DNA of 64,000 nucleotides from Mytilus californianus (lineage: Eukaryota; Mollusca; Bivalvia; Mytilida; Mytilidae): the NCBI RefSeq assembly GCF_021869535.1, contig NW_026262712.1:112403640-112467639 (forward strand). Direction: 5' to 3'. A model generated the notes under the pieces. It had not been told where the DNA came from. It did no database searches and was given only the letters and a program-made list of their open reading frames with translations. This document shows positions 1 through 11,329 of this stretch, in pieces (the first letter of the stretch is position 1; every line of letters begins with the position of its first letter). Position numbers and translations under genes: made by a program.

Positions 1-157
1 TTATTCAAAATTTTATCTTAATTGCAAAATGGAAGGGGAGGGGGTAGACTTTGCAAAGATTTTTTACTTTACAGTATAGTATTCACCAATCATCAGATGA
101 CAGGAAACATTCTTATGCAATTAACTCTTGATTATTAATTAATTAAATCTATTTTAG

Positions 158-3100
158 ATGATTCTGGAGGCTGGGGTAAAGGAGGTGTGTTTACAGCAAT
201 ATCTAAAAGATCTGAGGTTCCAGAAAAACAGTATGAACTGGCTGGTAACTTATTAGGTAGGTTGTACGAACTGGCTGGTAACTTATTAGGTAGGTTGTAG
301 GAACTGGCTGGTAACTTATTAGGTAGGTTTAGAAAGATGGTTCATGATGAAACATTTTTACTAGTGAAACAAAATTATAAGGACATACAACTTTTTATTC
401 TTTAATTTTTTTACTATGAAGTTAAAAATTCATATGTAAAATTTAAAAATCATATCCAGAATTACAAGAGATAAGTACTAAAGCTGTGAATAGGACAAAA
501 AAAAAAAAAAACGGGAAAGAAAACAAGCTGGCATCTAGCTTATATAAACAATAAAAATTCCTAAATGAATAGTAAAACTGATTCTGCTTTTCTCGATCCA
601 AAGCTTACAAATATTACATAATTATCATTGATAAAACTATCAATAGTCTGCAATTTTTATTATACTTTAAGCTTTGCAACTAAATTTTAGAGAAAAAAAA
701 AGACTTATATAGGTTGATCTAGAGTAGATGACGAGCGTACCAAATTTCTAAAAAATTAATTTACTTGAATTGTAGTCTGAAATATATGGTTTGTTTAAAC
801 TTGGGACAATTTTTAGAGTTTTTTTATGTTGTTGATTTGACAATGAGGTTTTTATTGTTAGATTTAGCATTAGGAGACTGTCACTTAATACCACTGGATG
901 AAGATATGGATGAAGTTGATACTGAAAACTGGGTAAGATTTATTTCTGTATAAACATCCAAGGAAAGTTTGTCTAAAACTAAAAACTGGGTAAGATTTGT
1001 CTCTGAGTAAACATCCAAAGAAAGTTTAAAGAAGTATATTACTTGTTTGGTTGACCTTATATTTCTTTTTAATGATTGGAACTATTGTTCCATTTCTTTC
1101 CTAAGGCACCAGCCTCCCAAACAGAATGTAGCCAGATTAGCTACTTAATCTATACACACTGAAATATAATAATAATTCTAATAATTATCATGTCCGTGAA
1201 CATATGAACATGTGAACTGTAAAACATTTGGGTTATATCTTCAGAGCAATTCATTCAAGTGTTTATGTCTTTATTTTTGACAATTTACTGGCTAGTTTAG
1301 AAATTTTTATTAGGTAAGAGTACTGATACAATACCAGTATGATTGACAACTGCCATGATCAGTTAAAATAATTAAAATGTCCAACCCTCTTAAATGTCAA
1401 TCATTATAGACCAAATTACTTATTAACTTCAATCTTACATGATTAAGTAGACACTTTATTACACAACTAATTACTCAATTATTGACCTCAATAACAAATA
1501 CACAAATTTATAATGTTGAATGTTTGATATATATAGGAATGATTGATTTGATAATTTAGCTTTTACTTTTAATCTACACTACATAAAGTGATTAAGTCAA
1601 TTTTGTCTGAAAGATAAAAGATTAAGAATGAATAAGACCTGGGTTTTTTTTCAAAAGAAAAGGTTAAATATCATCCTATTACACAACCTACCTATTGCAT
1701 TAATTGTTTATTTGTTCTTGCCCTGAACATACTTGCAATATTTTCCACTGGATGTTAAGAAAACAACAATCAATCTATAGATCCAAGTGAAATCTATGAA
1801 ACTTTGTGTCCATTGGATTTTGTACATTCAGAATTTTAAATGTACATTAATTATTGTGAACCTTTGATAACAGATTAATTGATTGATTGCTTGATATTCG
1901 GTGGCAAATAATTCATGCATATTAAGGAAAGGAACAAATTAAAAATTAATACAATGTGTAGGTTTTTCAAAGTTCATAGACTGAGAAGAAGGGCGAACAA
2001 TTTTAGCTGGGAAAATGAGGATATGTTTGATAAGAACAGAAATCAATTCTTTAGAGAGTTGTTGGATAGGTTTCATTATCATACAGCAAACATGGCACTC
2101 TCCCTACACAGGGCGTCAGATTTAAATAATTGGGGATCAATTGATTTCTGTATGTATATTTTACAGCTAGCATTATTGATAGCTCAACATAGAGATAAAA
2201 GGAACAACTTATCTGGTATCAAACTGCCTGCCTTAAGGGAAGGACTACAAGCTGTTTACTATGCTGCAAAAACTAGATCAGGTTGGAATATTATTATCTT
2301 ACTGAGAGATATTATTATGATTCTATTGTGAGGGAAAACATGAATTTATTGCTTTCCACATCTATAATGTTGATGGCCTTTAGTTTTCATCATCTGTCCT
2401 TCCAGATTTTATCTATTTGTCCTACAGTATTAAATGCTTTGAGATGCAAATAAGTTTTGCACAGTTGGTGAAAAATAATCATGTTGGTGAAAAATAATCA
2501 TGTGTTTATCTTTTTTTGACAATTTCTCAAATATTCTACAGATTTACTGGACTTTGATCCACAAAAACTTCAATAATTTTGTAAGCACCAGTTTTTATGT
2601 TGTATTTTGACAATTTTTATAGATCCTGCTAGAGACATTGTACTTCAGTTTAAAAAAAACCCATTTTTTTGTGGGCACTAGATCTATCAAAGATTGTTTT
2701 GGATGAAATTTTGTAACGCTTTACTTTTACTAAAGTTTGAGAACGGAAACTAATTTTGGAATGTACGAACAAGAGTTTTTTTTCTTTAATCCTTAAAACT
2801 CAGAAAAATGTCTACAATCTTTCATTTGGGAACACCATTTCTCCAACAATATGCTTTGAAAAGCAGTGAAATTTTATACATTGTTTACCATGCTAACGTT
2901 AACTACGCTCAGATGTATTTTCATTACCAAATGGCTTCCACATAACCTGTATTGGATATATATCCAGGATGTTACTGGTAAATGATGTAATTTTGCTTTT
3001 TATTTTCATTTTCCAGCTATTACCTCTTTGCCATGTTTATAAAATGATGCTCCAACACTTTTGTGTATTTTTTAATTTTTCCAGCAAGTGTCCTTTTACC

Positions 3101-5885
3101 ACATATAGAATATCACACTCCAGGATTTAATTGGTTTATAATGTAAATTGTGTGCATTTTTTATTTTTGCATCTAGTGTACATTTACCGCGTATAGGATA
3201 TGACACTCCAGGATTTAATTGGTTTATGTGTGTAACTTTTTTGTATTTTTTAATTTTTCCAGCTAGTGTCCATTTACCACGTATAGGATATGACACTCCA
3301 GGATTTAACTGGTATGGTACAGAAAGGCTGATAAAGAAACATCTAGCATCTAAAGGAATTCCTACATACATGTATCCTTGTCAGAACTATCAGAATATCA
3401 TCTGTATTGCTTGTGCTTACCATTTTGTACATTTGTCCTTCCAATCTTGTATCTTTATAAAGATTTCAATTAAAAACTTACATAATCTTTTATAATTATA
3501 TGATATGGTCAGTGTACATTTATCATACAACACTCTTGAAATAGTGGGGGCTATGTTGCAATAACCTTGTCCCTCCATCCATCCATCCATTTTCCATCTT
3601 TTCTTCCAAAAGATAACTTGGTCACACTTTTCTCAGGTACTACTGAACAGAATTACTTCAAAGTTGGTCAGGGATGGTCAGATCTGTTAGACAAATACTT
3701 CCTTTTTGCAGATAGATTTTAATTTTTATACGCCCATTTACTGGACGTATTGTGGTATACAGATGTTTGTCTGTCCGTCCATCGTCAACATGTGGGACAG
3801 TAACTCAAAAACGCTTTAATCAATTTTCATGTAACTTTGTCGAATTGTTTTACTGAATCTACTGACTTTCGATTATTATAAATTTGAGATTTTACAATTT
3901 TTATGAAACTTTGTTGAATTGTTTATATATATTTTTTAAAATTTCTGATTTTACATTTTGGACCTTTGTGCTCCCATGCTCATTTTTGTGTATTTTAAAA
4001 TAACATTTTTCATCTGTGGGGGCATCATTTGTGTCTCCCAGCATAATAATATCTCAAAGAAAGTCCTACATTGACTTTGTTATAATACAGTTACTTCAGA
4101 GTGGAGTGCGGGGGAATCACTTTGTCTAGTTTATCTGTAAGTCCCCTTTTTTTTCCAATATGTTATAATAGAAGGGGATATGTTTAGCACAAAAATGTGT
4201 GCACATTTATTTTTTATCTAAATCATTTTTAGTATTTCACTGAGTTAAATGTTTTGAGTTTAAAAATATGTAATATGAATAATTTTTTTCGGGTTAAAAA
4301 AATGTAATATGAATAAAAGGTGATGTTAGTTAAACTTGAAAGAGACAGCAACCCAACAACAAACACAAATAACATAAAGATATCTAGAATTCAACATAAA
4401 AGTAACAATGTCATACATATATCTACTGTTTTCTTGTCTCTGGTGGATATTTGTCTAATTGACAATCATACCACATGTCCTTATTTATATACTTCTGATT
4501 GAATACACAGCAATAAAAAAATCTGAGTTTTATCTCCAAATATTTTCCTGAACTAGATAAGTTATTATTACCCAAGAAGACAGACATTATTGAAAAGAAA
4601 AACATCACTAGGTACAGACAGTGATACACAAGGTAAATGTAGAAACAAGTTTTTGTTACAAATGTAGAGGGATGTCACTGCACTGTTATACTTTGCTTGA
4701 ATCCCAACTCTTTTAATATCTCTTGTCCTAAATACCATGTTTTCCTTTCAAACTTTGACATTTGGTAGAGTTTTAGGGTTAGAGAATTTACATATACCAA
4801 TAGTTTACTATGTTGGTGTTGTCTTAGGCCTAGACAAGAGACATGTACCAATCTACTATTGAATAAGGGTTTATCTTGGATACATCTCATGGACATGTTG
4901 TTACGGGAGTAACACACCAGATGTCACTAGTGAAGCAGGAACTGCTGACCTTTCAAGAGCACCTGAGTTCACAATAGATTTTAAATGGGTCACATGTTAG
5001 TTTTCTGTTTTGGTGTAAGCTATGGTATTTTTGGTTGTTTTTTTTTACTTATGGTTTTGGTTAAAATTGAGAATGGAAATGGGGAATGTGTCAAAGAGAC
5101 AACAACCCGACCAAAGAGCAGAAAACAGCCCTCTTGGTATCTTCTCCCATAAATGTCAATGAGACATCAACCAAAAAACAAAAATAATCACTGGTTTTTC
5201 TACATTTGTTGATTGATAGCTATATATAATGTAAAGACACGACTATTGCTGCCTACCTGTCTTAAAGTCATATATCTAACATCTCTTATTTTTTCAATAA
5301 ATATTTTTCAGTCAAGAAACCAAAACATTCTGATCAATCTTCAAATTCGTCAGTGAAGTCCAGTCTGGGTCTGTTGGATTTATTTTCTGATCTATCCTTA
5401 TATATCCATCCTGACAAGTTTACAGCTGATCAGTTGAAGACTTATAGAAGATATGTCATAGCGTACGATGGTGATATACACCCTGTGATATCTGAAACCA
5501 CAAAACTTGTATTGATCCATCCTGATGCTGATACAAAAGTAAGTTCTCCTTTATTCTAAACGATACACTGAGCTACAATTTATTTTCACAAAAAAAAAAT
5601 CATTAAAAGTTCATAGCTTAAGATTATTTTTTCTTGGAATTTTTTTTTCTATTAGTTGTTATTTTCATACTACATACATAGTGACATTTAAATATTATTT
5701 TTTAAATATTTTTTTATTATTAGGTTTGCAACATTTATTGATGTTTTGTACTTTGAAATTTGTGTAATTTCTTACAGGGCATCAAACTAGAGAACCTTGA
5801 TACACAGATAGTAACAGAGAAATGGTTAGAGCAGTGTTTAATACAGAGAACTTGTTTATCTACAGACAAATATAAACTATCATGA
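158..5885 (+). CDS. CHD1L: CHD1L/ALC1-like chromatin remodeller, 3' part: macro domain plus BRCT (6 exons, 5'-partial)
   Basis: Exons inferred at 158-256, 862-932, 2167-2281, 3263-3379, 5312-5538 and 5778-5885. All junctions keep one frame (737 nt plus one carried-in base = 246 codons with the stop) and nearly all use AG/GT; the donor after 3379 (gtcaga) is weak. The first four exons match the C-terminal macro domain of ALC1/CHD1[69 protein letters not shown]. In that family the macro domain binds poly(ADP-ribose) and holds the Snf2 ATPase inactive until DNA damage. The last two exons encode a BRCT-like domain ([12 protein letters not shown], then the typical W-x3-C in EKWLEQCL) ending in TGA. 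Vertebrate CHD1L ends with the macro domain as I know it, so the BRCT tail is unusual. The Snf2 helicase exons must lie upstream of base 1. The gene call is strong; the 3379/5312 junction is the least certain. Confidence 0.88.
235..330 (+). repeat. 33-bp x3 tandem repeat across the exon 1 donor
   Basis: Copies begin at 235, 268 and 301. Each contains the last 21 coding bases of the exon plus the donor ggtaggt. The donors fall at 257, 290 and 323. Copy 2 is in frame with the exon; copy 3 follows an in-frame TAG at 298-300. Confidence 0.95.
922..1030 (+). repeat. 57-bp x2 tandem repeat across the exon 2 donor
   Basis: The segment aaaactgggtaagattt, which contains the donor at 933, recurs at 982 with its donor at 990, followed by a matching intronic stretch (taaacatccaa.gaaagttt). 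Using the second donor would read through TAA at 951-953, so the upstream donor is the productive one. Confidence 0.9.
1031..1890. other. Intron 2 of the CHD1L-like gene, no gene seen
   Basis: AT-rich intronic DNA. A partial dispersed-repeat motif (gcaatattttccactggatgttaag) lies near 1735-1765, related to copies at about 29540, 50120, 56290 and 60220. Nothing else is recognisable. Confidence 0.5.
1895..2150 (-). repeat. Dispersed repeat ('atgcatattcagg/aatatttgcc' family) inside intron 2
   Basis: The stretch ggcaaataattcatgcatatt is the reverse complement of the type seen at 29520-29560 (gaatatgcataaaatatttgcc). The repeat happens to leave an open frame that runs into the CHD1L exon at 2167, giving an apparent 138-residue ORF. 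That 5' extension is repeat, not exon. Confidence 0.6.
3066..3320 (+). repeat. About 88-bp x3 tandem repeat of acceptor plus exon start (two pseudo-exons upstream of the real exon)
   Basis: Three copies of polypyrimidine tract, acceptor and about 50 nt of macro-domain coding sequence. The shared cactccaggattta places them near 3115, 3204 and 3294. Copy 1 keeps a ccag acceptor (about 3084) but has codon changes and decays after the Trp codon. Copy 2 has lost the acceptor AG (gcatctag). Copy 3 is the functional exon start at 3263. Confidence 0.93.
3727..4000 (+). mobile_element. MITE-like 'tatacgcccat...ggacgtat' fragment in intron 4
   Basis: Begins tttttatacgcccatttac, followed by ggacgtattgtggtata and a tgtctgtccgtcc run. 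This style of element is common in bivalves. The right terminus is not clear, so the end is approximate. Confidence 0.45.
4300..5200. repeat. Dispersed repeat fragments in intron 4
   Basis: Three blocks are visible. About 4430-4495 carries a 'ttgtctaattgacaatcataccac' type end of the family also at 9670 and 19680. 4920-4990 carries gtgaagcaggaactgctgac, as at 24392. 5066-5130 carries gagaatggaaatggggaatg, as at 24320. Short ORFs here are repeat-derived. Confidence 0.65.
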
Positions 5886-7770
5886 AGAATTAGTTGTCAT
5901 GGTGTAGTGATATAGGATATAGAAACTTATTAATTTTAATAGAGTTTACATAGCAAAATTCTCATAATATTGGGATATGACCAACACAATCATGTAATTA
6001 ACAAACTATTAGACCTCTAGAGGGTATTATGTTGTCTGGTCTGTTCATCTATTCATTTGTCTGTTTCTTTTAGGGTTAAAGTTCTGGTATAATGTAGTTT
6101 ACAAATGAGGTTGAATATTTTGAGGTTTAAATCTTAGGGTAAGCAATTTTTTTCATTATTTAAGCACTGTTGTATTTAAGACATGCCTTTAAAGAAAGTC
6201 CATTTTTTTATAACTTTGATATAAATGGCAGGAAAATAATTTTTTATACCCCCACTCTGGTTGAGTAGGTATACTGTGTTACTCTTGTCTCTCTCATCAG
6301 CCTTTATGTCCCATTAAATATCTGTCACATTTTTCTCAGGAATTACAAATAAAAGCTTCCTGAAATTTGATATAAAGCTTCATGTCAGCATGCTTTACCC
6401 TGTGATGCCGTTTCAGATTTATTGCTCATCAACTTCCTGTTTACCGAATAATTAAAGCAGGGGTATCGTTAGTGAGCTATAGCTCATTGTTCTACTTGTT
6501 TATTCACAAATGGTTGATCATTTTTATAATGCTCTTATAAGATTATAATTATTTATTTTGTTAGATTTATTTCTTGTTAATTTTGTTATTTTCATGTATA
6601 ACTGAAGACAAAGATAAGTTAAATGTTCTGCTGGCAAATATGTACTGCTGGCTTTACTAATCATCCTGCTTCTTCAAAGACATACATTAAATTAAAACAA
6701 AAATATCATTATAACTAGCAAATAATATTTGAAAAGTATAATATGGTAGTAAAAAAGAAACAGTACATTAGAGATTTGTGTAAATGTTAATGATGATCAT
6801 TATTTTCAATTTTATCTCAGTACACTATAGCAGTATAAATTTGCTGTTTTAAAATTCATCGTCATGTTTATTATCACAGAAAACAACACCTTTTGTCTGT
6901 TAAAAGAATAAATGAACTTGTTTTTACTGTAATTAATTTACATCCTTCAAATAATTTATAGGGAAACAATGTTATAACAGACAAGTACATTTGTCACTGT
7001 TGAAGATGACATTAATTTAAATTGAAAATATAAATATCCATATCCTATTGCATGAATAATTATCTTTATCTAATTTGTATTATAAATAGTGTATTTCAAC
7101 AAAACCAATTTCATAACCATGGTGATGAATGTCATTTGTTTAACTCCTAAAGGGGTTCCATTTTTTTATCAACCTTGATTAATTTTGAGAGGAACAAATT
7201 AAGGCTTGAGGTGGTTCTATTTAGGGTCTCACATACAATCGATCCTGTTATAGCCTCCCTCAACTCACTTCCTCTCAATTAGTAGTTAGTCTTTCATTTA
7301 TTTTTCATAAATATTGTCCATTATATTTGTATCTGACTTCTTATGATATTTTAAAACAAGTATGGCAGCTATTTTTTTTTTGGTCGTTTTTTTTTCTTAG
7401 AAAAATTTTAGTCAGAAAGAGTAAAAAAATAATGAATGAGAAAGTTAGTTTAGTCCAATGACACAAGTAAAAACATCGCAGGAGAATGTATTATAAACTA
7501 TACAACCAAAAGGTTCTCTAAATGATGTTTAATATAAGAAGGAACCTAATGTGATTTCCTACTTGAGAGACAAACATGGAGTTGTCAATCAATGTCTTAT
7601 CAGGGAACAGAAGTAAGAATCAGAACTATGAAGTAGTTATCTGTAATTACTAGTATTGATTTATAGTACTAAAATATTATCTAGAAGTGTTTGTAACTAA
7701 AAAGTAGAAAATTTGTCTGAACTGTTTATGTTAGTGAATTGTGTAAGACTGTGATAATAATAAATGTTTT
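5886..7770 (+). other. 3' flank/UTR of the CHD1L-like gene with candidate poly(A) signals
   Basis: No coding sequence seen. AATAAA occurs at 6907-6912 and 7759-7764; the latter is followed by a GT-rich stretch. Either could terminate the transcript. The 6246-6500 MITE-like element lies inside this interval. Confidence 0.4.
6246..6500. mobile_element. MITE-like element with 'tataccccc' / 'ggggtat' ends
   Basis: The left end tatacccccactctgg and the right end gcaggggtatcgttagtgag are inverted relative to each other over about 9-10 bp. It carries ttgtctctctcatcagcc, as is usual for this bivalve MITE type. No ORF. Confidence 0.55.
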
Positions 7771-8320
7771 TAGTTTGATTTCGTGTTTTAATGATTAGAT
7801 AGATCTACATAGTAATTACCTATTGCATAACACTTCAAAAGTAGACATCTGTTGGACCATTTATGTCCTCTACAATGAGCACTCACCTGAATAACATGTT
7901 ACCTGTGCTAGTAATAGGTACATGTAATTATACATATACTAAACTTCCATTAATATCCTGAAAATTCATTGTCCCTGTATAGTGAGTAGATTCAGGAAAA
8001 CATATTTTCCAACAATACTGATGTTGACAGAAGACAACTGACTATAATAGTCCTGATTTGATTCAGACACCTTCAAATGACAGTGGTGGGTTGAATCATG
8101 GTGTCATTGTACCTTCAATTTCTTTGATGGTCATTGAAGTTTTAATTACATTTGTTTCTTGGTTAACTACTATTGATTAATTATACACCACACAACAAAG
8201 TAGCAATGGTTATATAGTTTTTGACCCATCCTTCAGTCTGTATGTCTGTCAGTCTGTCACATATTTTTCCCTTACAGAAACTTACTCCCAATTTTTTTTA
8301 GATCAGATTGCAACCATACT
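7771..8320. other. No gene recognised
   Basis: AT-rich intergenic sequence without a convincing ORF or repeat boundary. Confidence 0.4.
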
Positions 8321-8620
8321 GGTGTATATTGTCAAATATAATATGAGGAAGAACCCTATTGATATTTAGGTCACCATGTCAAAGGTAAAGGTCAATGTTA
8401 CTTAAATAAGATTTAGATTGTTTAAGAAAATGGTTTTTGGTTGCTAAATCAAATAATACAAATTGGATTGCAAAATTACTTTTATATATGGTCATATAAA
8501 ATAAGAGACAGAACGCTATTAATTTTAAGGTTGTTACATCTAAGATCAAGGTCATAGTTAGTAGATATTTAGACTAAAATTATGCTGAAATTTGGTTTCT
8601 GGAGGCTAAATCAAATACTT
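8321..8620. repeat. Diverged internal duplication (ggaagaaccctattgatattt motif)
   Basis: A motif of the form 'agaaccctattgat..ttaggtca' appears near 8345, again diverged near 8508 (agaacgctattaatttt) and near 8968 (aagatccccattgaattttta). They look like decayed copies of one dispersed unit containing aaggtcaatgtta. Confidence 0.45.
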
Positions 8621-8627
8621 ATAATGC

Positions 8628-8800
8628 AGGGGTGGATCCAGCCATTTATAAAAGGGAGGTTCCTAACCCAGGATAAGGGGGGGGGGGGGGGGGGGGTGGG
8701 GTTCCAACTATATGTCCACATTCAAATGCATTGATCGTCCCAAAAAAAAGGGGGGTTCCAACCCCCAGACCCCCCCCCCCCCCCCTGGATCTGCCAATGA
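8628..8800. repeat. Inverted element with long G and C homopolymers
   Basis: The left side reads ggggtggatccagccattt, then a 20-G run at 8677-8696. The right side has a 16-C run at 8770-8785, then ctggatctgcca. The two halves are inverted copies and can fold into a hairpin. A related half lies at 49888-50014. Confidence 0.7.
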
Positions 8801-9335
8801 TATGGGATTTTCACCTTACTTGGATATATGGTCGCATATGTTAGGATGAAAATCCCATATTAATATTGAGAGATTTCCACAAAAGCAGCCAATGTCATAC
8901 TAAAAGATAATTTGTGCAGAAAAGTGGTTTCCAGATTCCAAATCAAATATAATAAGTAAAGAGGAAGATCCCCATTGAATTTTTAAGTCACTAGGTCTAT
9001 ATGGTTAAGGTAATGGTAATTCAAAATAGATATGTGTAACATAACTGTCTGAAATCATAACTGTAAAGAATGATTTCTTAAAGTAAACAGGAAAAACTAT
9101 GCCACCAGTGCCACCAGGTCAATATAAGCTTTTCCGTTTTATATTGGAGGGTATGGGTATGGGAGCTTGCCCACTCAAGGTACTTTAGTTCATTACTACA
9201 TCCAGAACAATCAATGGAGATACCATAATGCTTATTACATTGCTTATATAGCAAAATGCTACACACCACACAAAATTAGTATCTAATTCTTTATAGCATA
9301 AATGGTTATATTATGTATGAGGGTCTTGATAGGGG
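8801..9335. other. No gene recognised
   Basis: AT-rich sequence with short ORFs on both strands that show no family signature. Confidence 0.4.
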
Positions 9336-9742
9336 TCCTTAATTTTTAGGCCATTTTTCTCTATTCTTTATATTTAGCACCTCATTATTCTCTATTCTTT
9401 ATTTTTTTGGTCCCTTTTTTCTATTCTTTATTATTTTTGCCCATTATTCTCTATTCTGTAAATCCCCATCCACACTCTTATGTATTGCTTAAAAATAACC
9501 CTCTCCAAAGGTCTGGAAATCAGTTTTCAAACTCAGTAGGTGTTTTCCTGTTTGAATTGTTTTACACTAGTCTTTTTGGGGCCCTTTATAGCTTGCTGTT
9601 CGATGTGAGCCAAGGCTCCGTGTTGAAGGCCATACTTTGACCTATAATTGTTTACTTTTTACACCTTGTGACTTGGATGGATAGTTGTCTCATTGGCACT
9701 CATACCACATCTTCTTATTTATAAAGACTTTAGGTCTTAATA
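9336..9742 (+). repeat. Dispersed mussel repeat (ctattctttat / ttggcactcatacc family), + orientation
   Basis: A ttattctctattcttta-rich part leads into gaaggccatactttgacct and ends at ttgtctcattggcactcat and ccacatcttcttatttata. The reverse complement of the same block occupies 19655-19830; diverged copies occur at 13590-14055, 34280-34370, 35150-35230 and 51715-51800. Confidence 0.75.
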
Positions 9743-9910
9743 CACCTTATCGCTATTTGTCCGCCATTATTGGACATCACACAGGTTCCCGTAAAATTTT
9801 GACGTCACAATACAAAATATCTGACGCCACAATGGAAAAGTGATTGTTGTATGACGTCAAAAGTTCAAGCGGGACAGATTCTCGGGTCAGCCGGGAATAG
9901 CGATAAGGTG
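9743..9910. mobile_element. 168-bp MITE with perfect TIRs and TA target duplication
   Basis: Terminal inverted repeats read caccttatcgctatt (from 9743) and aatagcgataaggtg (to 9910), flanked by TA on both sides. The uninterrupted target, cttaatatagccaatgtg, is present about 100 bp downstream at 10008-10025, which fixes the insertion point. The length and TA duplication fit a Tc1/mariner-type non-autonomous element. Confidence 0.92.
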
Positions 9911-9931
9911 TATATAGCCAATGTGACACTT

Positions 9932-10031
9932 TTTACACCTTGTGACTTGGAAGGATAGTTGTATCATTGGCACTCATACCACATCTTCTTATTTATAAAG
10001 ACTTTAGGTCTTAATATAGCCAATGTGACAC
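9932..10031 (+). repeat. Tandem copy of the 9656-9742 segment (empty-site copy)
   Basis: ttacaccttgtgacttgga through gtgacact repeats the block at 9656 onward, but without the MITE insertion. Confidence 0.9.
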
Positions 10032-10329
10032 TGGTTTCTTTATCAATTAATATCAAACCTAAATTCACCACTTCCACGATGAGAGAATGGTTCATTTTCA
10101 TTTTGAATTGATGATTAAGGTCAAGCTAAAGTATAAGTTCACTAAACATTCTTGCTTCTGGCGTGACATGTGTCCACACTGATTGTGCTGGAAGGACACA
10201 AATGTCCATATTTTTATACGACCGCAAAAATTAAAAAATTTTTGGTCGTATATTGGTATGACTTTGGCGTCGTCGTCGTCGTCCGGCGTCGTCCTGCGTT
10301 GTCCGAAGACACATTGGTTTTCGCACTCT

Positions 10330-10890
10330 AACTTTAGTTTAAGTGAATGGATCTCCATGAAATTTTACCATAAGGTTCAATACCACGAAAGGAAGGTTGG
10401 GATTGATTTTGGGGGTTATGGTACCAACAATTAAGGAATTAGGGGCCAAAAAGGGGCCAAAAATAAGCATTTTTGTAACTTCCAGACAATAACTTGTGTG
10501 TAAGTGTATGGATCTCTCTGACATTGTACCACAAGGTCCCATATCACAAAGGGAAGGCTGTAATTGATTTTGGGGGTAATTGCCTCAAAATTTTAGGAAT
10601 TAGGGGCCAAAAAAGGGGCAAAAAACAAGCATTTTTCTAGTTTCATGACAATAACTTGTGTGTAAGTGTTTGGATATTTCTGAAATTGTACTACAAGGTT
10701 CCACATCACAAAGGGAAAGCTGGAATTGAGTTTGGGTGTAATTGCCCGAAACGTTTAGGAATTGGGGGCCAAAAATAAGAATTTTTCTAGTTTCCAGACA
10801 ATAACTTGTGTTCAAGTGTATGGATCTCTCTGAAATTGTACTACAAGGTACCATACCACAAAGGGAAGGCTTGGATTGAGTTTAGGGGTA
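10330..10890 (+). repeat. Array A, about 155 bp x3.5
   Basis: Markers ataacttgtgt recur near 10490, 10650 and 10800, and cacaaagggaa near 10545, 10705 and 10858. Units contain ggaattaggggccaaaa. Confidence 0.85.
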
Positions 10891-11084
10891 ATGAATCATA
10901 ATGGGGTTCAAAAAATTTGGGGGGGGGATTTTTTTTTTTTTTTTTTCTTTTTTTTTCCTTTTTTTTTTCTTTTAAAATTTTCCATTTTAAGTTGGTTATT
11001 TCTGATTTATATTTAAAAGCAAATAATAATGATATGGTAGGAGATACACACCAAACAGGATGTGTAAATTATTATATAATAAGT

Positions 11085-11305
11085 ATTGTGCAATAGCAAG
11101 AAATTTTCAATTGCACAGTATTGCACAATAGCAAGAAATCTTCAATTGCACAGTATTGCGCAATAGCAAGAAATCTTCAATTGCACAGTATTGCGCAATA
11201 GCAAGAAATATCCAATGGCACAATATTGCACAATAGCAAGAAATTGTCAATTGTACAGTATTGCGCAATAGCAAGAAATATTCAATTGCACAGTATTGTG
11301 CAAAA
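11085..11305 (+). repeat. Array B, 35 bp x6
   Basis: caatagcaagaaat recurs at 11091, 11126, 11161, 11196, 11231 and 11266, with ttcaattgcacagtattg between copies. Confidence 0.95.
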
Positions 11306-11329
11306 GAAGATACTTCGTATAAATTGCTT

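Noticed and set aside
1915-2166. Apparent 5' extension of the CHD1L exon (84 extra codons)
   Set aside because: The stretch is a dispersed repeat, a good acceptor (ttttacag) lies at 2166, and family alignment begins exactly there.
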